A stretch of DNA of 64,000 nt, from positions 248,001 to 312,000 of the forward strand of contig SUZK01000002.1 in NCBI GenBank assembly GCA_015059955.1, read 5' to 3'. The translations under genes were made by a program, and so were the position numbers. Below, in pieces: positions 53,922 through 63,795 of the stretch. Numbering within the stretch: the stretch's first letter is position 1; every line of letters begins with the position of its first letter. The stretch is from Rikenellaceae bacterium. Lineage in GTDB: Bacteria > Bacteroidota > Bacteroidia > Bacteroidales > Rikenellaceae. Below the pieces are notes generated by a model. That model made no database searches. It saw only the letters and a list, made by a program, of their open reading frames with translations, and was not told where the DNA came from.

Positions 53922-54599
53922 ATGAAAAGATTGATGCTTGCGATGGTGATGCTTGGTATAGCTATAGGTGCTATGGCGCAGAGACCATTCAACGGTAAGA
54001 TTACGCGCAGTGATGGCAAGGGCGTCAGGGCGCGTATATATGTTGTGGGCAAGGATAAGCAGACAATGTCGGATGGCAAGGGTCGCTTTGGCCTTACGGA
54101 TATCGAGGCCGACGATACGTTGGAGATTGTCATCAAGCGCGATACCTTGCGTATCGCCGTTGAGGGTCGCCGTAGTATCGATATTGTGTGGGATATGGAG
54201 CGCTCGGAGTATGTTGCCGAGGAGTCGGAGGAGCTTATGAACTATGGCTTTGGCTATGTCAATCGTCGCGAGAGTACCGACTACTCGTCGGGTATCTCGG
54301 GTGATAGGCTGCGTGCCACAGGCGCCAAGGGTCTTGTTGAGGCTATACAGATGTGTTATCCTGGTTTGAGGTATGTTAATGGCGAGCTATGCCTACTCAC
54401 GCAGAACTCCATCAATGGTTCGTCGGCCGTACTGGTGCTATGTGATGGCATGGAGGTGCGCCCCGAGATGATTAACCTCTATGATGTTAAAGAGGTGGAG
54501 ATTATCAAGGGCTCAAATATGTATGGCTTTAGGGGTGTCAATGGTGTTGTGCTTATCACGACAATGACGGCACAGGATGCCCTCAATCGTCAGCGATAG
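53922..54599 (+). CDS. Plug-only TonB-receptor-like exported protein
   Basis: The 225-residue protein has a signal peptide (MKRLMLAMVMLGIAIGAMAQ) and an N-terminal carboxypeptidase-regulatory-like fold (FNGKITRSDGKGVRARIYVV, MSDGKGRFGLTDI). It then has a segment like the plug domain of SusC-type receptors (SGDRLRATGAKGLVEAIQMC; VLVLCDGMEV; LYDVKEVEIIKGSNMYGFRG; VNGVVLITT). The barrel is missing: the ORF stops after the plug and no barrel sequence follows. It may be a periplasmic TonB-box competitor, a binding protein, or a remnant. A TAAATTTG box is at 53893-53900. Confidence 0.75.
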   Translation: MKRLMLAMVMLGIAIGAMAQRPFNGKITRSDGKGVRARIYVVGKDKQTMSDGKGRFGLTDIEADDTLEIVIKRDTLRIAVEGRRSIDIVWDMERSEYVAEESEELMNYGFGYVNRRESTDYSSGISGDRLRATGAKGLVEAIQMCYPGLRYVNGELCLLTQNSINGSSAVLVLCDGMEVRPEMINLYDVKEVEIIKGSNMYGFRGVNGVVLITTMTAQDALNRQR

Positions 54600-54623
54600 A
54601 TAATCATATAATATAAATATGTG

Positions 54624-54654
54624 TGCCCTGGGTGTTTGCCTGGGGCTTTGTTTT
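54624..54654 (+). terminator. Likely terminator after the plug protein
   Basis: GCCC-T-GG pairs with CC-TG-GGGC around GTGTTTG, followed by TTTGTTTT. Confidence 0.6.
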
Positions 54655-54678
54655 GGGGTAATGATGTAAAAAGTGGTA

Positions 54679-54720
54679 CAAAAAAATACCGTCGGGATAG
54701 CCTAAGCCATCCTGACGGCA
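54679..54720 (-). terminator. Terminator after the lytic transglycosylase
   Basis: On the minus strand TGCCGTCAGGATGG pairs with CTATCCCGACGGTA (two mismatches) around CTTAGG, followed by TTTTTTTG. Confidence 0.88.
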
Positions 54721-54745
54721 TCTTTACAGTGTGCGCTGTAATGTG

Positions 54746-55489
54746 TTACGAGGCCATAGTACAATATTTGTTGTACATCTTCATCACCTCGCGGACATAG
54801 CCCAAAGTCTGACGACTGCCGTTGAACTTGCCATGGTGCACCGTCTCACGTGTGTAGTAGGCGGGGTCTGCCATAAGCTCGAGGTAGCGGCTGACATCTG
54901 CCCATGAGTGGGGGTTAGCGCCCTCGCTACGTGCCAAGCGGCATGCGTCGTGAATACGACCAATACCAGCGTTATAGCTGGCGAGGATGATGCTCAGACG
55001 ATCCTGCTCAGATATCGAGGCTGGAAGGTTAAGCAGATCATCCAACTCTGCGAGTAGCATGCCTGCAACGCGGATGTTTGTCTCCGTGTCGGATAGCGAC
55101 TCAACGGGAATGTTGAAGTGTCGTGCTACGACTGGGCGTATCTGCATGATGCCTACGGCACCGCGCGACGATACAAGGTCCTCTTTAAATCGCGACTCGT
55201 TATAAGCGATAGCGCTCATAAATCGCCAATCATATCCCTGCTCCTCGCCCACCTTACGCATAATAGGGTCGAAGGCTGAGATTGTGTACGGCAGCTCTGC
55301 GGTCTCGGCTAACTGCTCGTCGGTTGTTTGGGTGGTCTCGGTCGTCGTTGTTAGCGCCTCTGTGGCGCTCTCGACTACTGCGGGGCTACTCATGCCCTCG
55401 GTGTAGCTCTGACGAGTCTGACCTTGTGATGTCTCGTATACCACGGTTGTGGCGATACAGAGTATCACAAACGATAAGAATTTTGACAT
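54746..55489 (-). CDS. Lytic transglycosylase (SLT domain)
   Basis: The 247-residue protein has an N-terminal signal or anchor (FLSFVILCIATTVVYETS), a Thr/Glu-rich linker (residues 35-65) and an SLT domain with catalytic Glu in AYNESRFKEDLVSSRGAVGI, MQIRPVVARHF and ASYNAGIGRIHDACRLA. It resembles the catalytic part of MltF. It cleaves peptidoglycan in the periplasm. Separated by 43 bases from the porin gene upstream. Confidence 0.88.
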   Translation of the reverse strand: MSKFLSFVILCIATTVVYETSQGQTRQSYTEGMSSPAVVESATEALTTTTETTQTTDEQLAETAELPYTISAFDPIMRKVGEEQGYDWRFMSAIAYNESRFKEDLVSSRGAVGIMQIRPVVARHFNIPVESLSDTETNIRVAGMLLAELDDLLNLPASISEQDRLSIILASYNAGIGRIHDACRLARSEGANPHSWADVSRYLELMADPAYYTRETVHHGKFNGSRQTLGYVREVMKMYNKYCTMAS

Positions 55490-55532
55490 TGTTAAGTGCT
55501 TTGTGGGCTGCTATACGGGCTCAAAACGCATC

Positions 55533-57680
55533 TTAGTCGTAGAACGACCACGAGATACCAAGCTTAAACATTCTCGGGTTGAGAGGGTAGTGAGCGACCT
55601 GGAAGTACTCACCATTGCCAAACAAGTTTTGGTTGAGGTGTTGAAGCTTGAGCAGAATACGCATGCGCTTCCACTTGGCAGACACAAAGACGTCGAGGTA
55701 TGGATAGTTGCCTATCTTCACCTCGCGCTGGTTGTAGAATGCCGAGAGTGCAGGGTTGTAACTTGGGGCGTAGTATGACGTGTTGAAACGACCGTCGACG
55801 CCAATCTGCACACGTAACACATCGCGCTTCACCCAGAACTCGTAGTAGTACGATAGGTAGGCGCTGAATGTTGGTACGGGAAGGACACTCTCATTGGATG
55901 TGATTTGCACCAATGCCCTGTGATCAAGATGGAGTCCCGCGATGCGGAAATCCTTGCGAGCGTACAAACTCGTGAGACTAACCGTGCCGGAGTGCTGGGC
56001 AACATAGCTCTTGTCGTCATAGTATATCATGTTACCTATGACACCCTGCCATGCGCCAATCTCCAAGGCGTAGTCCGGCACCGAGAAGTTAACCTCGAAA
56101 CGAGTTTCAGACTCCTTGTTGAAGGAGTTAAACCACGCATAGTGGTTTGAGAATAGATTCTCATGCCAGTAGCCTGGCGAGCGTAGCTCCTGTCGGAAGC
56201 GGCCAGTGAGAATCAGGGGATGTTCACGGATGTAGGCCCTCAGTGTGATGTTGGCATCCACCGAGAGGTCTCCACCACGATAGCCCGAAGGGTAGTACTT
56301 GACGCCTACACCCCAGTCGGCATATCGCTTTATCTTACCGCCCGTCGAGCCGTATACGTACCACGACGTGCGTCTATCTCGCGTCATCTTGCCTGTAAGG
56401 TAGTCGTTGAGACGCAGATATGAGTATGTATGTACATCGACACCTATACCACCGTCGATGGTCGACACTATGCCGTTACGGTCCCAGGGCTGCACCTGCA
56501 CGAATATCTTGTTCGATAGCAGTCGCTCCGAGATAGAGTCGCGAGTGGTATTGGGTGTGATAAACCAGTTTTCGTAGTATGAGTGTGTGGTAGGCACATA
56601 CTTGCCATCCTCGGTAACCTCGCCTCGCTCATTGGTGTACTGTGCGCGCTTATCGGTATAGACCTTCGACCATGTGTTGTACTCTATTTGGTGTCCGATA
56701 TATACGGCCGAGAGGTCGGCCAACGAGAAGTCATACTCGGTGACACGTTGCAGAGGTATGGCAAATGCTTGGCGTAGCACCACCGCATGGTTGCGATAGT
56801 GGTTGTGTGCCTCGGATGAAGCCAGTCGCATTGGTACGCCCGATGGCATCTCGAATACCGTATCGGCGATGGCCCACTTGCCTACAACACCACCATTCTC
56901 GCGAGTGTCAATGTTGTTGTGCATATAGGCTGCATGCACCGAGTAGCGCTTGCCTGTGTGGGCTACAGCGACAGATAGAACATGGTTCTTTGTTCGCTGC
57001 CAATCATACTTGCCCATCGTGCTTCGCGCCTTGTAGCTCACGTTTGCCGATGTCGAGGGGGTGATATTTTGCGAGTGTGTCAACTCGAAGTGCTCCTCAC
57101 GATAGCGCTTCTGTCCCGACTCGAGGTAGGTCATGTTCGTGAGAGGCTTCTTGCTGTTGTAGTAGGGTACGTTGTCGGGGCGCGCGGTGTAGGCGTCGTA
57201 GCTACGTGCAAATGTGAAATCCTCGCCCTGACGACGGTCAAACCAGTTGACAGCTTGTGTCGACTGACCTAAGCCGCCGAGCGCCATGTCACCAACGCCC
57301 TTGCGGTAGAAGACATAGTCGATGCGCCAATCCGCCAGTGTGGTGTCGAGTGGCATGATTTTCAGACGGTTGTAGTCTCTATCGACATTCCACTTCCAGT
57401 TTGGTAGGGCTCGTGTCTTGTCGTCGAAGTAGTACGACTCCAAGGGTCGCTTCTGGCGCTTCTTCTTGGTCTCTGTCGAGTCTGCCTGCTCACCCTCCAT
57501 GCCCTCTTCGCCCATCATGCCGTTCATGCCATTCTGGATGGGGTTGCCGTAGATGTCTGTACCCTGACCCTCACGTTGCGCACGTGCCAATGCCGCAGCG
57601 TCAATCTGGGCATACGACACCCTTGGTAGCAGTGCTACAAAGGCGCATATTAGGGCTATTATGGATAGAAATCTACGCAT
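55533..57680 (-). CDS. Putative outer-membrane porin (Porin_10 family)
   Basis: The 715-residue protein has a signal peptide (to about residue 24, RVSYAQ), a Gly/Met/Glu-rich spacer (NGMNGMMGEEGMEGEQ), and then a long beta-barrel with alternating aromatic strands ending LGISWSFYD. The start of the barrel (WKWNVDRDYNRLKIMPLDTT, YRKGVGDMALGGLGQSTQAV) matches the Bacteroidetes putative porin family. Substrate unknown. It follows pssA by 21 bases. Confidence 0.78.
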   Translation of the reverse strand: MRRFLSIIALICAFVALLPRVSYAQIDAAALARAQREGQGTDIYGNPIQNGMNGMMGEEGMEGEQADSTETKKKRQKRPLESYYFDDKTRALPNWKWNVDRDYNRLKIMPLDTTLADWRIDYVFYRKGVGDMALGGLGQSTQAVNWFDRRQGEDFTFARSYDAYTARPDNVPYYNSKKPLTNMTYLESGQKRYREEHFELTHSQNITPSTSANVSYKARSTMGKYDWQRTKNHVLSVAVAHTGKRYSVHAAYMHNNIDTRENGGVVGKWAIADTVFEMPSGVPMRLASSEAHNHYRNHAVVLRQAFAIPLQRVTEYDFSLADLSAVYIGHQIEYNTWSKVYTDKRAQYTNERGEVTEDGKYVPTTHSYYENWFITPNTTRDSISERLLSNKIFVQVQPWDRNGIVSTIDGGIGVDVHTYSYLRLNDYLTGKMTRDRRTSWYVYGSTGGKIKRYADWGVGVKYYPSGYRGGDLSVDANITLRAYIREHPLILTGRFRQELRSPGYWHENLFSNHYAWFNSFNKESETRFEVNFSVPDYALEIGAWQGVIGNMIYYDDKSYVAQHSGTVSLTSLYARKDFRIAGLHLDHRALVQITSNESVLPVPTFSAYLSYYYEFWVKRDVLRVQIGVDGRFNTSYYAPSYNPALSAFYNQREVKIGNYPYLDVFVSAKWKRMRILLKLQHLNQNLFGNGEYFQVAHYPLNPRMFKLGISWSFYD

Positions 57681-57701
57681 CGGCGGTTGTTCGTATGTGT
57701 G

Positions 57702-58430
57702 TTAGCTGCGCGAGAATAACCAGCGCACAGTTGATAGTGCAATGTATATAACGATAATCGCCAGTACAGAGTATGCCGGCACGGCAATAATTATTATGAG
57801 CGATAGCAGCATGAAGGCGTAGCGTAGCTCGTTGCCCTTGATGCCGAAGCCCTTAAACTTGAGCGCAAACATGCGTATTGGGCTGATTAGCAAGAGGGCA
57901 GCAGCCACCGAGATAAGTGCGATATGCTCCTGATATAGTGCCACATGTCCCTGTTCGGCAAGCACGGCGAGCGACATGAGCATCATGGCGTTGGCTGGTG
58001 TCGGTAGACCTGCGAACTCGGTGCTCTGCGTGGTGTCGATGTTGAACTTTGCAAGGCGCAGTGCCGAGAAGGCGGCAATTATGAGAGTCACGTAGCCAAG
58101 AGGCTCGATGATGTCTGCCGAGAGGTTATAGTAAGATGTGCTCTGACCATACATGTCGAACATCACCACTGCGGGGGCGAGGCCAAACGAGATGTCGTCG
58201 GCAAGCGAGTCGAGCTGTACGCCAAGGGGTGATGACTGCTTTAGGAGTCGTGCCGCAAAGCCATCGAAGAAGTCGCATACGGCAGCGGCGATGATTAGCC
58301 AGAAGGCCGACTCGTAGGCGTGAAAGCGCAAGGTGAGTGTGATGGCTATCGCTCCTGCTACGAGGTTTGCCAATGTGAGCATGTTTGGCAAGGTGAAAAG
58401 CCTGATATTCAATGTTTTATTATTCTCCAC
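57702..58430 (-). CDS. pssA: CDP-diacylglycerol-serine O-phosphatidyltransferase
   Basis: The 242-residue inner-membrane enzyme makes phosphatidylserine, precursor of phosphatidylethanolamine. The CDP-alcohol phosphotransferase motif D-G-x2-A-R-x8-G-x3-D-x3-D is visible as FDGFAARLLKQSSPLGVQLD followed by SLADD. About seven hydrophobic segments. Its promoter box TATCTTTG (minus, 58488-58481) mirrors the divergent one of the next gene. Confidence 0.93.
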   Translation of the reverse strand: MENNKTLNIRLFTLPNMLTLANLVAGAIAITLTLRFHAYESAFWLIIAAAVCDFFDGFAARLLKQSSPLGVQLDSLADDISFGLAPAVVMFDMYGQSTSYYNLSADIIEPLGYVTLIIAAFSALRLAKFNIDTTQSTEFAGLPTPANAMMLMSLAVLAEQGHVALYQEHIALISVAAALLLISPIRMFALKFKGFGIKGNELRYAFMLLSLIIIIAVPAYSVLAIIVIYIALSTVRWLFSRS

Positions 58431-58476
58431 AATCTCAAAAAATGGGGTTTTAACCCCTTAAAATTATTCCAAAGAT

Positions 58477-58507
58477 TTTGCAAAGATATAAAAAATTTTT
58501 ATCTTTG
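58477..58507 (+). promoter_or_regulatory. Promoter of the mannose-1-phosphate guanylyltransferase gene
   Basis: TTTG at 58477-58480, 19 bases, TATCTTTG at 58500-58507. The minus-strand box for pssA at 58488-58481 lies inside the gap, so the two transcripts share one control region. Confidence 0.7.
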
Positions 58508-58543
58508 TGTAAATTTGTAAAATTTAACCCCAAAAAATAGCTC

Positions 58544-59617
58544 ATGAATAGCAATCGATATTGTGTGATTATGGCGGGTGGCATCGGCTCGCGCTTTTGG
58601 CCTATGAGTCGTCAGTCGTGCCCCAAGCAGTTTCTCGATATCCTCGGTACGGGTCGTTCATTTATTCGACATACGTACGAGAGATTTGCCAAAATTATCC
58701 CTAATGAGAACTTCATTGTAGTGACCAATAGACGCTACAAGCAGCAGGTCTTGGAGCATATTCCTGAGCTTAGTGAGGAGCAGATTTTGTGTGAGCCAAT
58801 AGGTCGAAATACGGCTCCATGTATTGCTTATGCCGCCTATACGTTAAAGCAGAAAAACCCTAATGCCGAGATGATTGTCTCGCCGGCTGACCATTTGATA
58901 CTCAATGAGAATGAGTTTATTAGGGTGCTGGAAAGCTCCCTCGAGTTTATCTCCAAAAACTCGGCGCTTATGACTATTGGCATAACGCCTACGCGCCCCG
59001 AGACGGGCTACGGATATATCCAGCGTACGACAAACGACACAATCAGTGCAGTGAAGTGTTTTACCGAAAAACCTAACCGCGAAATGGCGCAAGCATTTTT
59101 GGATTGTGGTGAATTTTTGTGGAACTCGGGAATCTTCATTTGGCGCCTTGCGGATATCATCGCAGCCTTCGAGAAGTATCTGCCTGAGCATAGTGCTCTC
59201 TTTGGGGCTATCGAGCGCAAGTTGGGTACTGAGGCAGAGGCAGAGGCTATCGAGTTGGTCTTCTCTCAGTGCAAGTCAATCTCCATAGATTATGGCGTGA
59301 TGGAGAAGGCTGATAATGTCTATGTCCATTCTGGTGACTTCGGCTGGAGTGATGTGGGTACCTGGGGTTCGGTGTATCAGCAGTCGCGCAAGGATAGGTA
59401 TGCCAATGTGCTTAACGGCTCTACGATACAGACCTATAATACTCGTAACTCGTTGATATCGTTACCTAAGGATAAGGTTGCGGTGGTGAGCGGTTTGAAG
59501 GACTACATTATCGTTGACACAGACGATGTGTTGATGATATGCCCCAAGGATGAGGAGCAGAATATAAAGAGTTTTATTGAGGATGTCAAATATGTGACGG
59601 GTGACAAACATATTTAG
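58544..59617 (+). CDS. manC: Mannose-1-phosphate guanylyltransferase
   Basis: The 357-residue enzyme makes GDP-mannose for glycan synthesis. The nucleotidyltransferase signature is IMAGGIGSRFWPMSRQSCPK near residue 10; later blocks are SPADHLI, FTEKPNREMA, WNSGIFIWRL and SIDYGVMEKADNV, with GDFGWSDVGTW near the end. It lacks the C-terminal isomerase domain of bifunctional ManC, so the symbol is used only for the transferase. Single gene ended by a hairpin. Confidence 0.9.
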   Translation: MNSNRYCVIMAGGIGSRFWPMSRQSCPKQFLDILGTGRSFIRHTYERFAKIIPNENFIVVTNRRYKQQVLEHIPELSEEQILCEPIGRNTAPCIAYAAYTLKQKNPNAEMIVSPADHLILNENEFIRVLESSLEFISKNSALMTIGITPTRPETGYGYIQRTTNDTISAVKCFTEKPNREMAQAFLDCGEFLWNSGIFIWRLADIIAAFEKYLPEHSALFGAIERKLGTEAEAEAIELVFSQCKSISIDYGVMEKADNVYVHSGDFGWSDVGTWGSVYQQSRKDRYANVLNGSTIQTYNTRNSLISLPKDKVAVVSGLKDYIIVDTDDVLMICPKDEEQNIKSFIEDVKYVTGDKHI

Positions 59618-59659
59618 AGTCGCACCATAGTCGACTGAATAAAGGGCAATAAATGGTTT

Positions 59660-59693
59660 AAAGCAGCGTTTTTCTGAGTGAGAAATGCTGCTT
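59660..59693 (+). terminator. Terminator after manC
   Basis: AAAGCAGC-G-TTTTTC pairs with GAGAAA-T-GCTGCTTT, followed by GGCTTTTAG. Confidence 0.75.
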
Positions 59694-59764
59694 TGGCTTT
59701 TAGTTTGTCAACAAAATGTTATAAAGAAAATGGGCCATGAGCTTATTTCTATGAAATAAATTCG

Positions 59765-59772
59765 TATATTTG
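59765..59772 (+). promoter_or_regulatory. -7 box for lon
   Basis: TATATTTG, 22 bases before the ATG at 59794. No CIRCE-like or other heat-shock operator was recognised. Confidence 0.55.
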
Positions 59773-59793
59773 CGCGAATGATTTATTGAGAAT

Positions 59794-62211
59794 ATGAATA
59801 AAAGCGATAAAGAATTAGATGAGATGGGCTTGGTGCCAGAGCTTTTCGATGGCAAGCATCAGGTGATACCCATCATTTCGGGTGGCGATGATATTATCGA
59901 GGAGGTTAAGATTCCCGAGATACTTCCAATACTCACCTTGCGTAGCTCGGTGATATTCCCTGGCTCGGTGACCCCCATCACCGTAGGTCGTCCCAAGTCG
60001 ATAGCCTTGGTACGTGCTGTGGAGGCGACAGATGGTCTGCTTGGCGCTGTGCTTCAGATTGATAGCAGTGTTGAGGACCCTCAGCCCGACGACATGCACA
60101 AGGTGGGAACATCGGCCCGAATATTGAAAATATTGGAGATGCCAAATGGCAATCTTACGGTAATCCTCGCTGGTCTCGAGAAGATTGAGGTCAACGAGTA
60201 TGTGGCTACACAGCCATACTTCAAGGCTAATGTTACCCCTATTCAGGACACTGCACCCGATCCTAAGAGTGTAGAGTTTATGGCCCTTGTTGACTCCATC
60301 CGCGAGGTGGCACTCAACATTATCAATATCTCGCCTTCGATACCCAAGGAGGCGGCATTTGCCATTAAGAACCTCGATTCGAGCCGTGCGATAGTCAACT
60401 TTATATGCTCGAACATGGAGCTTAGCGATGATGACCGTCAGCATCTGCTTGAGGCACCAGGACTCTTGGCTCGTTCACGTCGTCTGCTTGAGATATTGGT
60501 GCGAGAGCAGCAGCTCGCCGAGTTGAAGAACGATATCCAAAATAAGGTCAAGCAGGATATAGATAAGCAGCAGCGCGACTACTACCTTCAGCAGCAGATG
60601 CGCGTAATCCAGGATGAGTTAGGTGACGGCATGGATGCCGACATCGAGCGACTTAGGGAGGATGCCAAAAAGAAGAAGTGGTCGAAGAGTGTTGCCGAGC
60701 TATTCGAGAAGGAGGTGGCGCGTCTGGAGCGTCTCAACCCTGCCGTTGCCGAGTACTCGGTGCAGATAAACTACTTGCAGCTTATGCTCGACTTGCCATG
60801 GGATGAGGTTACCGAAGACCGTCTCGACCTTAAGGCTGTGCGCGAGCAGTTAGATAGGGACCACTTTGGCTTGGATGAGGTTAAGGAGCGCCTGTTGGAG
60901 CACCTCGCTGTCATCAAGCTCAAGGGCGATTTGAAGTCGCCTATATTGTGTCTCTATGGCCCTCCAGGTGTTGGTAAGACCTCACTTGGTAGGTCGGTGG
61001 CGGAGGCTATGGGTCGTAAGTTTGGTCGTATCTCACTTGGTGGCTTGCACGACGAGTCGGAGATACGTGGTCACCGCCGCACATATATCGGCGCTATGCC
61101 TGGTCGTATCATCGAGACCATTAAGCGCTGTGGCGCCTCGAATCCTGTCATCATCCTCGATGAGATTGATAAGGTGTCGCGCTCGAACCATGGTGACCCA
61201 TCGAGTGCTCTCCTTGAAGTGCTCGACCCAGAGCAGAATACCACGTTCCACGATAACTATCTCGATACGGAGTATGACCTGTCGAAGGTTCTGTTCATCG
61301 CTACGGCAAACAATGTAAATAACATCTCGGCAGCGTTGCGCGACCGTATGGAGATGATTAATATCCCTGGTTACATCCTTGAGGATAAGGTGCAGATTGC
61401 TCAGAACCACCTTGTTAAGAAGCAGCGTGAGGCGCATGGCATCAAGGAGGAGCAGCTCTCGCTGACGGATAAGGCTGTGGTGACAATTATCGAGGACTAC
61501 ACTCGTGAGTCGGGTGTTCGTGGCCTCGACAAGAATATCGCAAAGATTGCTCGTAACCGCGCCAAGATTGTGGCATTAGAGGATAGTTACACTGCGGTTG
61601 TCGATAGCTCGGATATCGAGGCGTTATTAGGCAAGCCAAAGTTCCGCAACGACCGCTACGATATCGCAGGTATGCGTGGCGTGGTAACGGGCTTGGCATG
61701 GACAGAGGTGGGTGGCGACATCCTCTACATAGAGTCTATATTGACTCCAGGAAAGGGTAAGTTGACGCTTACCGGTAACCTCGGCGATGTGATGAAGGAG
61801 TCGGCAACCATTGCCCACGAGTGGGTCATGGCGCACCACGCCGAGTTGGGCATCGACCGTAAGATGTTCGAGGAGTGGGATCTAAACATCCATGTTCCCG
61901 AGGGCGCAGTGCCTAAGGATGGCCCTTCGGCGGGTATTACGATGGTGACATCTATCGCCTCTACGTATACTGGTCGCGAGGTCAAGGAGCGCATCGCTAT
62001 GACTGGCGAGACGACGCTGCGTGGTCGTGTGACGGCTGTTGGTGGCATCAAGGAGAAGATCTTGGCTGCCAAGCGTGCTGGCATCACCGAGCTTATCCTC
62101 TCGGAGGAGAACCGCAAAGATATCGAGGAGATTAAGGCAGAGTATGTCGCAGGCCTCACGTTCCACTATGTGAATACCAACGATGAGGTATTGCGATTGG
62201 CTCTCAAATAG
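59794..62211 (+). CDS. lon: ATP-dependent protease Lon
   Basis: The 805-residue protease degrades damaged and regulatory proteins. In order: N-terminal LON substrate-binding domain (about 40-240), coiled coil, AAA domain with [15 protein letters not shown] and [14 protein letters not shown], and a protease domain with the Ser-Lys dyad S712 (KDGPSAG) and K755 (GGIKEK), spaced 43 residues apart as in the family. First gene of a run with kdsB, kdsA and kdsD, separated from kdsB by 27 bases. Confidence 0.96.
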   Translation: MNKSDKELDEMGLVPELFDGKHQVIPIISGGDDIIEEVKIPEILPILTLRSSVIFPGSVTPITVGRPKSIALVRAVEATDGLLGAVLQIDSSVEDPQPDDMHKVGTSARILKILEMPNGNLTVILAGLEKIEVNEYVATQPYFKANVTPIQDTAPDPKSVEFMALVDSIREVALNIINISPSIPKEAAFAIKNLDSSRAIVNFICSNMELSDDDRQHLLEAPGLLARSRRLLEILVREQQLAELKNDIQNKVKQDIDKQQRDYYLQQQMRVIQDELGDGMDADIERLREDAKKKKWSKSVAELFEKEVARLERLNPAVAEYSVQINYLQLMLDLPWDEVTEDRLDLKAVREQLDRDHFGLDEVKERLLEHLAVIKLKGDLKSPILCLYGPPGVGKTSLGRSVAEAMGRKFGRISLGGLHDESEIRGHRRTYIGAMPGRIIETIKRCGASNPVIILDEIDKVSRSNHGDPSSALLEVLDPEQNTTFHDNYLDTEYDLSKVLFIATANNVNNISAALRDRMEMINIPGYILEDKVQIAQNHLVKKQREAHGIKEEQLSLTDKAVVTIIEDYTRESGVRGLDKNIAKIARNRAKIVALEDSYTAVVDSSDIEALLGKPKFRNDRYDIAGMRGVVTGLAWTEVGGDILYIESILTPGKGKLTLTGNLGDVMKESATIAHEWVMAHHAELGIDRKMFEEWDLNIHVPEGAVPKDGPSAGITMVTSIASTYTGREVKERIAMTGETTLRGRVTAVGGIKEKILAAKRAGITELILSEENRKDIEEIKAEYVAGLTFHYVNTNDEVLRLALK

Positions 62212-62238
62212 ATAACCGACAACTAAAACCCAAGCTAT

Positions 62239-62991
62239 ATGAAGTGTTTGGTAATCATCCCTGCGAGGTACGCCTCGACACGTTTTCCGGCTAAGCCACT
62301 TGCTTTGTTGGGTGGTAAGCCCATTATTGAGCATGTCTACCGCCAGGTATCTAAGGCTGTCAGCGATGTTGTTGTCGCTACCGACGACGAGCGCATCATG
62401 GCGGCTGTTGAGGCCTTTGGTGGCCGTGCTGTGATGACCTCCACGGAGCATCAGAGTGGTACGGACCGCTGCTATGAGGCGTTGCAGAGGGTGGGTGGCG
62501 ATTATGATGTCGTCATCAACGTACAGGGTGACGAGCCTTTCATCCAACCCGAGCAGATAGAGGCGCTTATCGCCTGCTTTGAGGATGCAGCCACCGACAT
62601 TGCTACCATGGTGAAACCCTTCACTGTGACGGATGGCATCGAGGCGTTGGAGAACCCCAACTCACCTAAGGTGGTTGTGTCGCGCGACATGAAGGCGCTC
62701 TACTTCTCACGTTCGGTCATCCCCTATATGCGTGGTGTTGAGCGTGAGGAGTGGCTTGCGAAGCATACCTACTACAAACATATTGGCATCTATGCCTTCC
62801 GTGCTAAGACCCTCGCGGAGGTGACCGCTCTGCCACAGTCGTCGTTGGAGCTTAGCGAGAAGCTTGAGCAGCTACGCTGGCTTGAGAATGGCTACGTTAT
62901 AGGCGTGGCGACCACCGAGCGCGAGACCATAGGCATCGACACCCCTGAGGATTTGTCGCGTGCCGAGGCATACTTGGCGTCGATGCGATAG
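62239..62991 (+). CDS. kdsB: CMP-KDO synthetase
   Basis: The 250-residue enzyme activates KDO as CMP-KDO for lipopolysaccharide core synthesis. The N-terminal IPARYASTRFPAKPLA and VATDDERI, VQGDEPFIQPEQI, and YKHIGIYAFR blocks are diagnostic. It starts the KDO gene run; 37 bases before kdsA. Confidence 0.95.
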   Translation: MKCLVIIPARYASTRFPAKPLALLGGKPIIEHVYRQVSKAVSDVVVATDDERIMAAVEAFGGRAVMTSTEHQSGTDRCYEALQRVGGDYDVVINVQGDEPFIQPEQIEALIACFEDAATDIATMVKPFTVTDGIEALENPNSPKVVVSRDMKALYFSRSVIPYMRGVEREEWLAKHTYYKHIGIYAFRAKTLAEVTALPQSSLELSEKLEQLRWLENGYVIGVATTERETIGIDTPEDLSRAEAYLASMR

Positions 62992-63028
62992 GTCGATGCG
63001 ATAAAGAGAACCTAACAACCTAAGCTAT

Positions 63029-63784
63029 ATGAGTATTCCCAAGATTATTGCAGGCCCATGCGTCATCGAGTCGGCGGAGCTTCTCGACGAGGTGGCACGT
63101 ACGTTGGTGGCTATCAACGCCAAGCATGGCACGGAGATAATATTTAAGGCCTCGTTCGACAAGGCTAACCGCACCTCGCTCAGGTCGTATCGCGGCGTGG
63201 GTATGGAGCAGGGTTTGCAGATGCTTGCCGACATACGCTCGAAGTATGGACTTCAGATACTCACAGATATCCATGAGTCGTGGCAAGCGGCACCTGTAGG
63301 CGAGGTCGTCAATGTCTTGCAGATACCCGCTTTCCTATGCCGACAGACCGACTTGTTAGTTGCCGCTGCACGCACGGGCAAGTGTGTGAATATCAAGAAG
63401 GCGCAGTTCCTCTCGGGCGAGGATATGAAGTACCCATACGAGAAGGCTATGGAGTCGGGGGCTAAGGAGGTGTGGCTCACGGAGCGCGGTAATATCTACG
63501 GCTACAACAACCTTGTTGTCGACTTCCGAAATATCGCCGATATGCGTAAGATTGCCGAGACTGTTGTCATGGACTGCACGCACTCGGTGCAGCGCCCTGG
63601 TGCTGCGGGTGGTAAAACGGGTGGCAACCGCGAGTTTGTGCCCGCCATGGCGCTTGCGGCCAAGGCCTTTGGTGCTAATGGCTACTTCTTCGAGGTACAC
63701 CCAAATCCCGATTGCGCCCTCAGCGATGGCCCTAACATGTTATATCTAAGCGACCTTGACGATGTCGTGAAATCACTACTATAA
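63029..63784 (+). CDS. kdsA: KDO-8-phosphate synthase
   Basis: The 251-residue enzyme condenses arabinose-5-phosphate with phosphoenolpyruvate. Blocks seen: IAGPCVIES at the start, IFKASFDKANRTSLRSYRGV, LTDIHE, PAFLCRQTDLL, KKAQFL and DCTHSVQRPG. It is about 30 residues shorter than the E. coli enzyme, mostly at the ends. Lies between kdsB and kdsD. Confidence 0.94.
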   Translation: MSIPKIIAGPCVIESAELLDEVARTLVAINAKHGTEIIFKASFDKANRTSLRSYRGVGMEQGLQMLADIRSKYGLQILTDIHESWQAAPVGEVVNVLQIPAFLCRQTDLLVAAARTGKCVNIKKAQFLSGEDMKYPYEKAMESGAKEVWLTERGNIYGYNNLVVDFRNIADMRKIAETVVMDCTHSVQRPGAAGGKTGGNREFVPAMALAAKAFGANGYFFEVHPNPDCALSDGPNMLYLSDLDDVVKSLL

Positions 63785-63795
63785 CCCATACAGCT

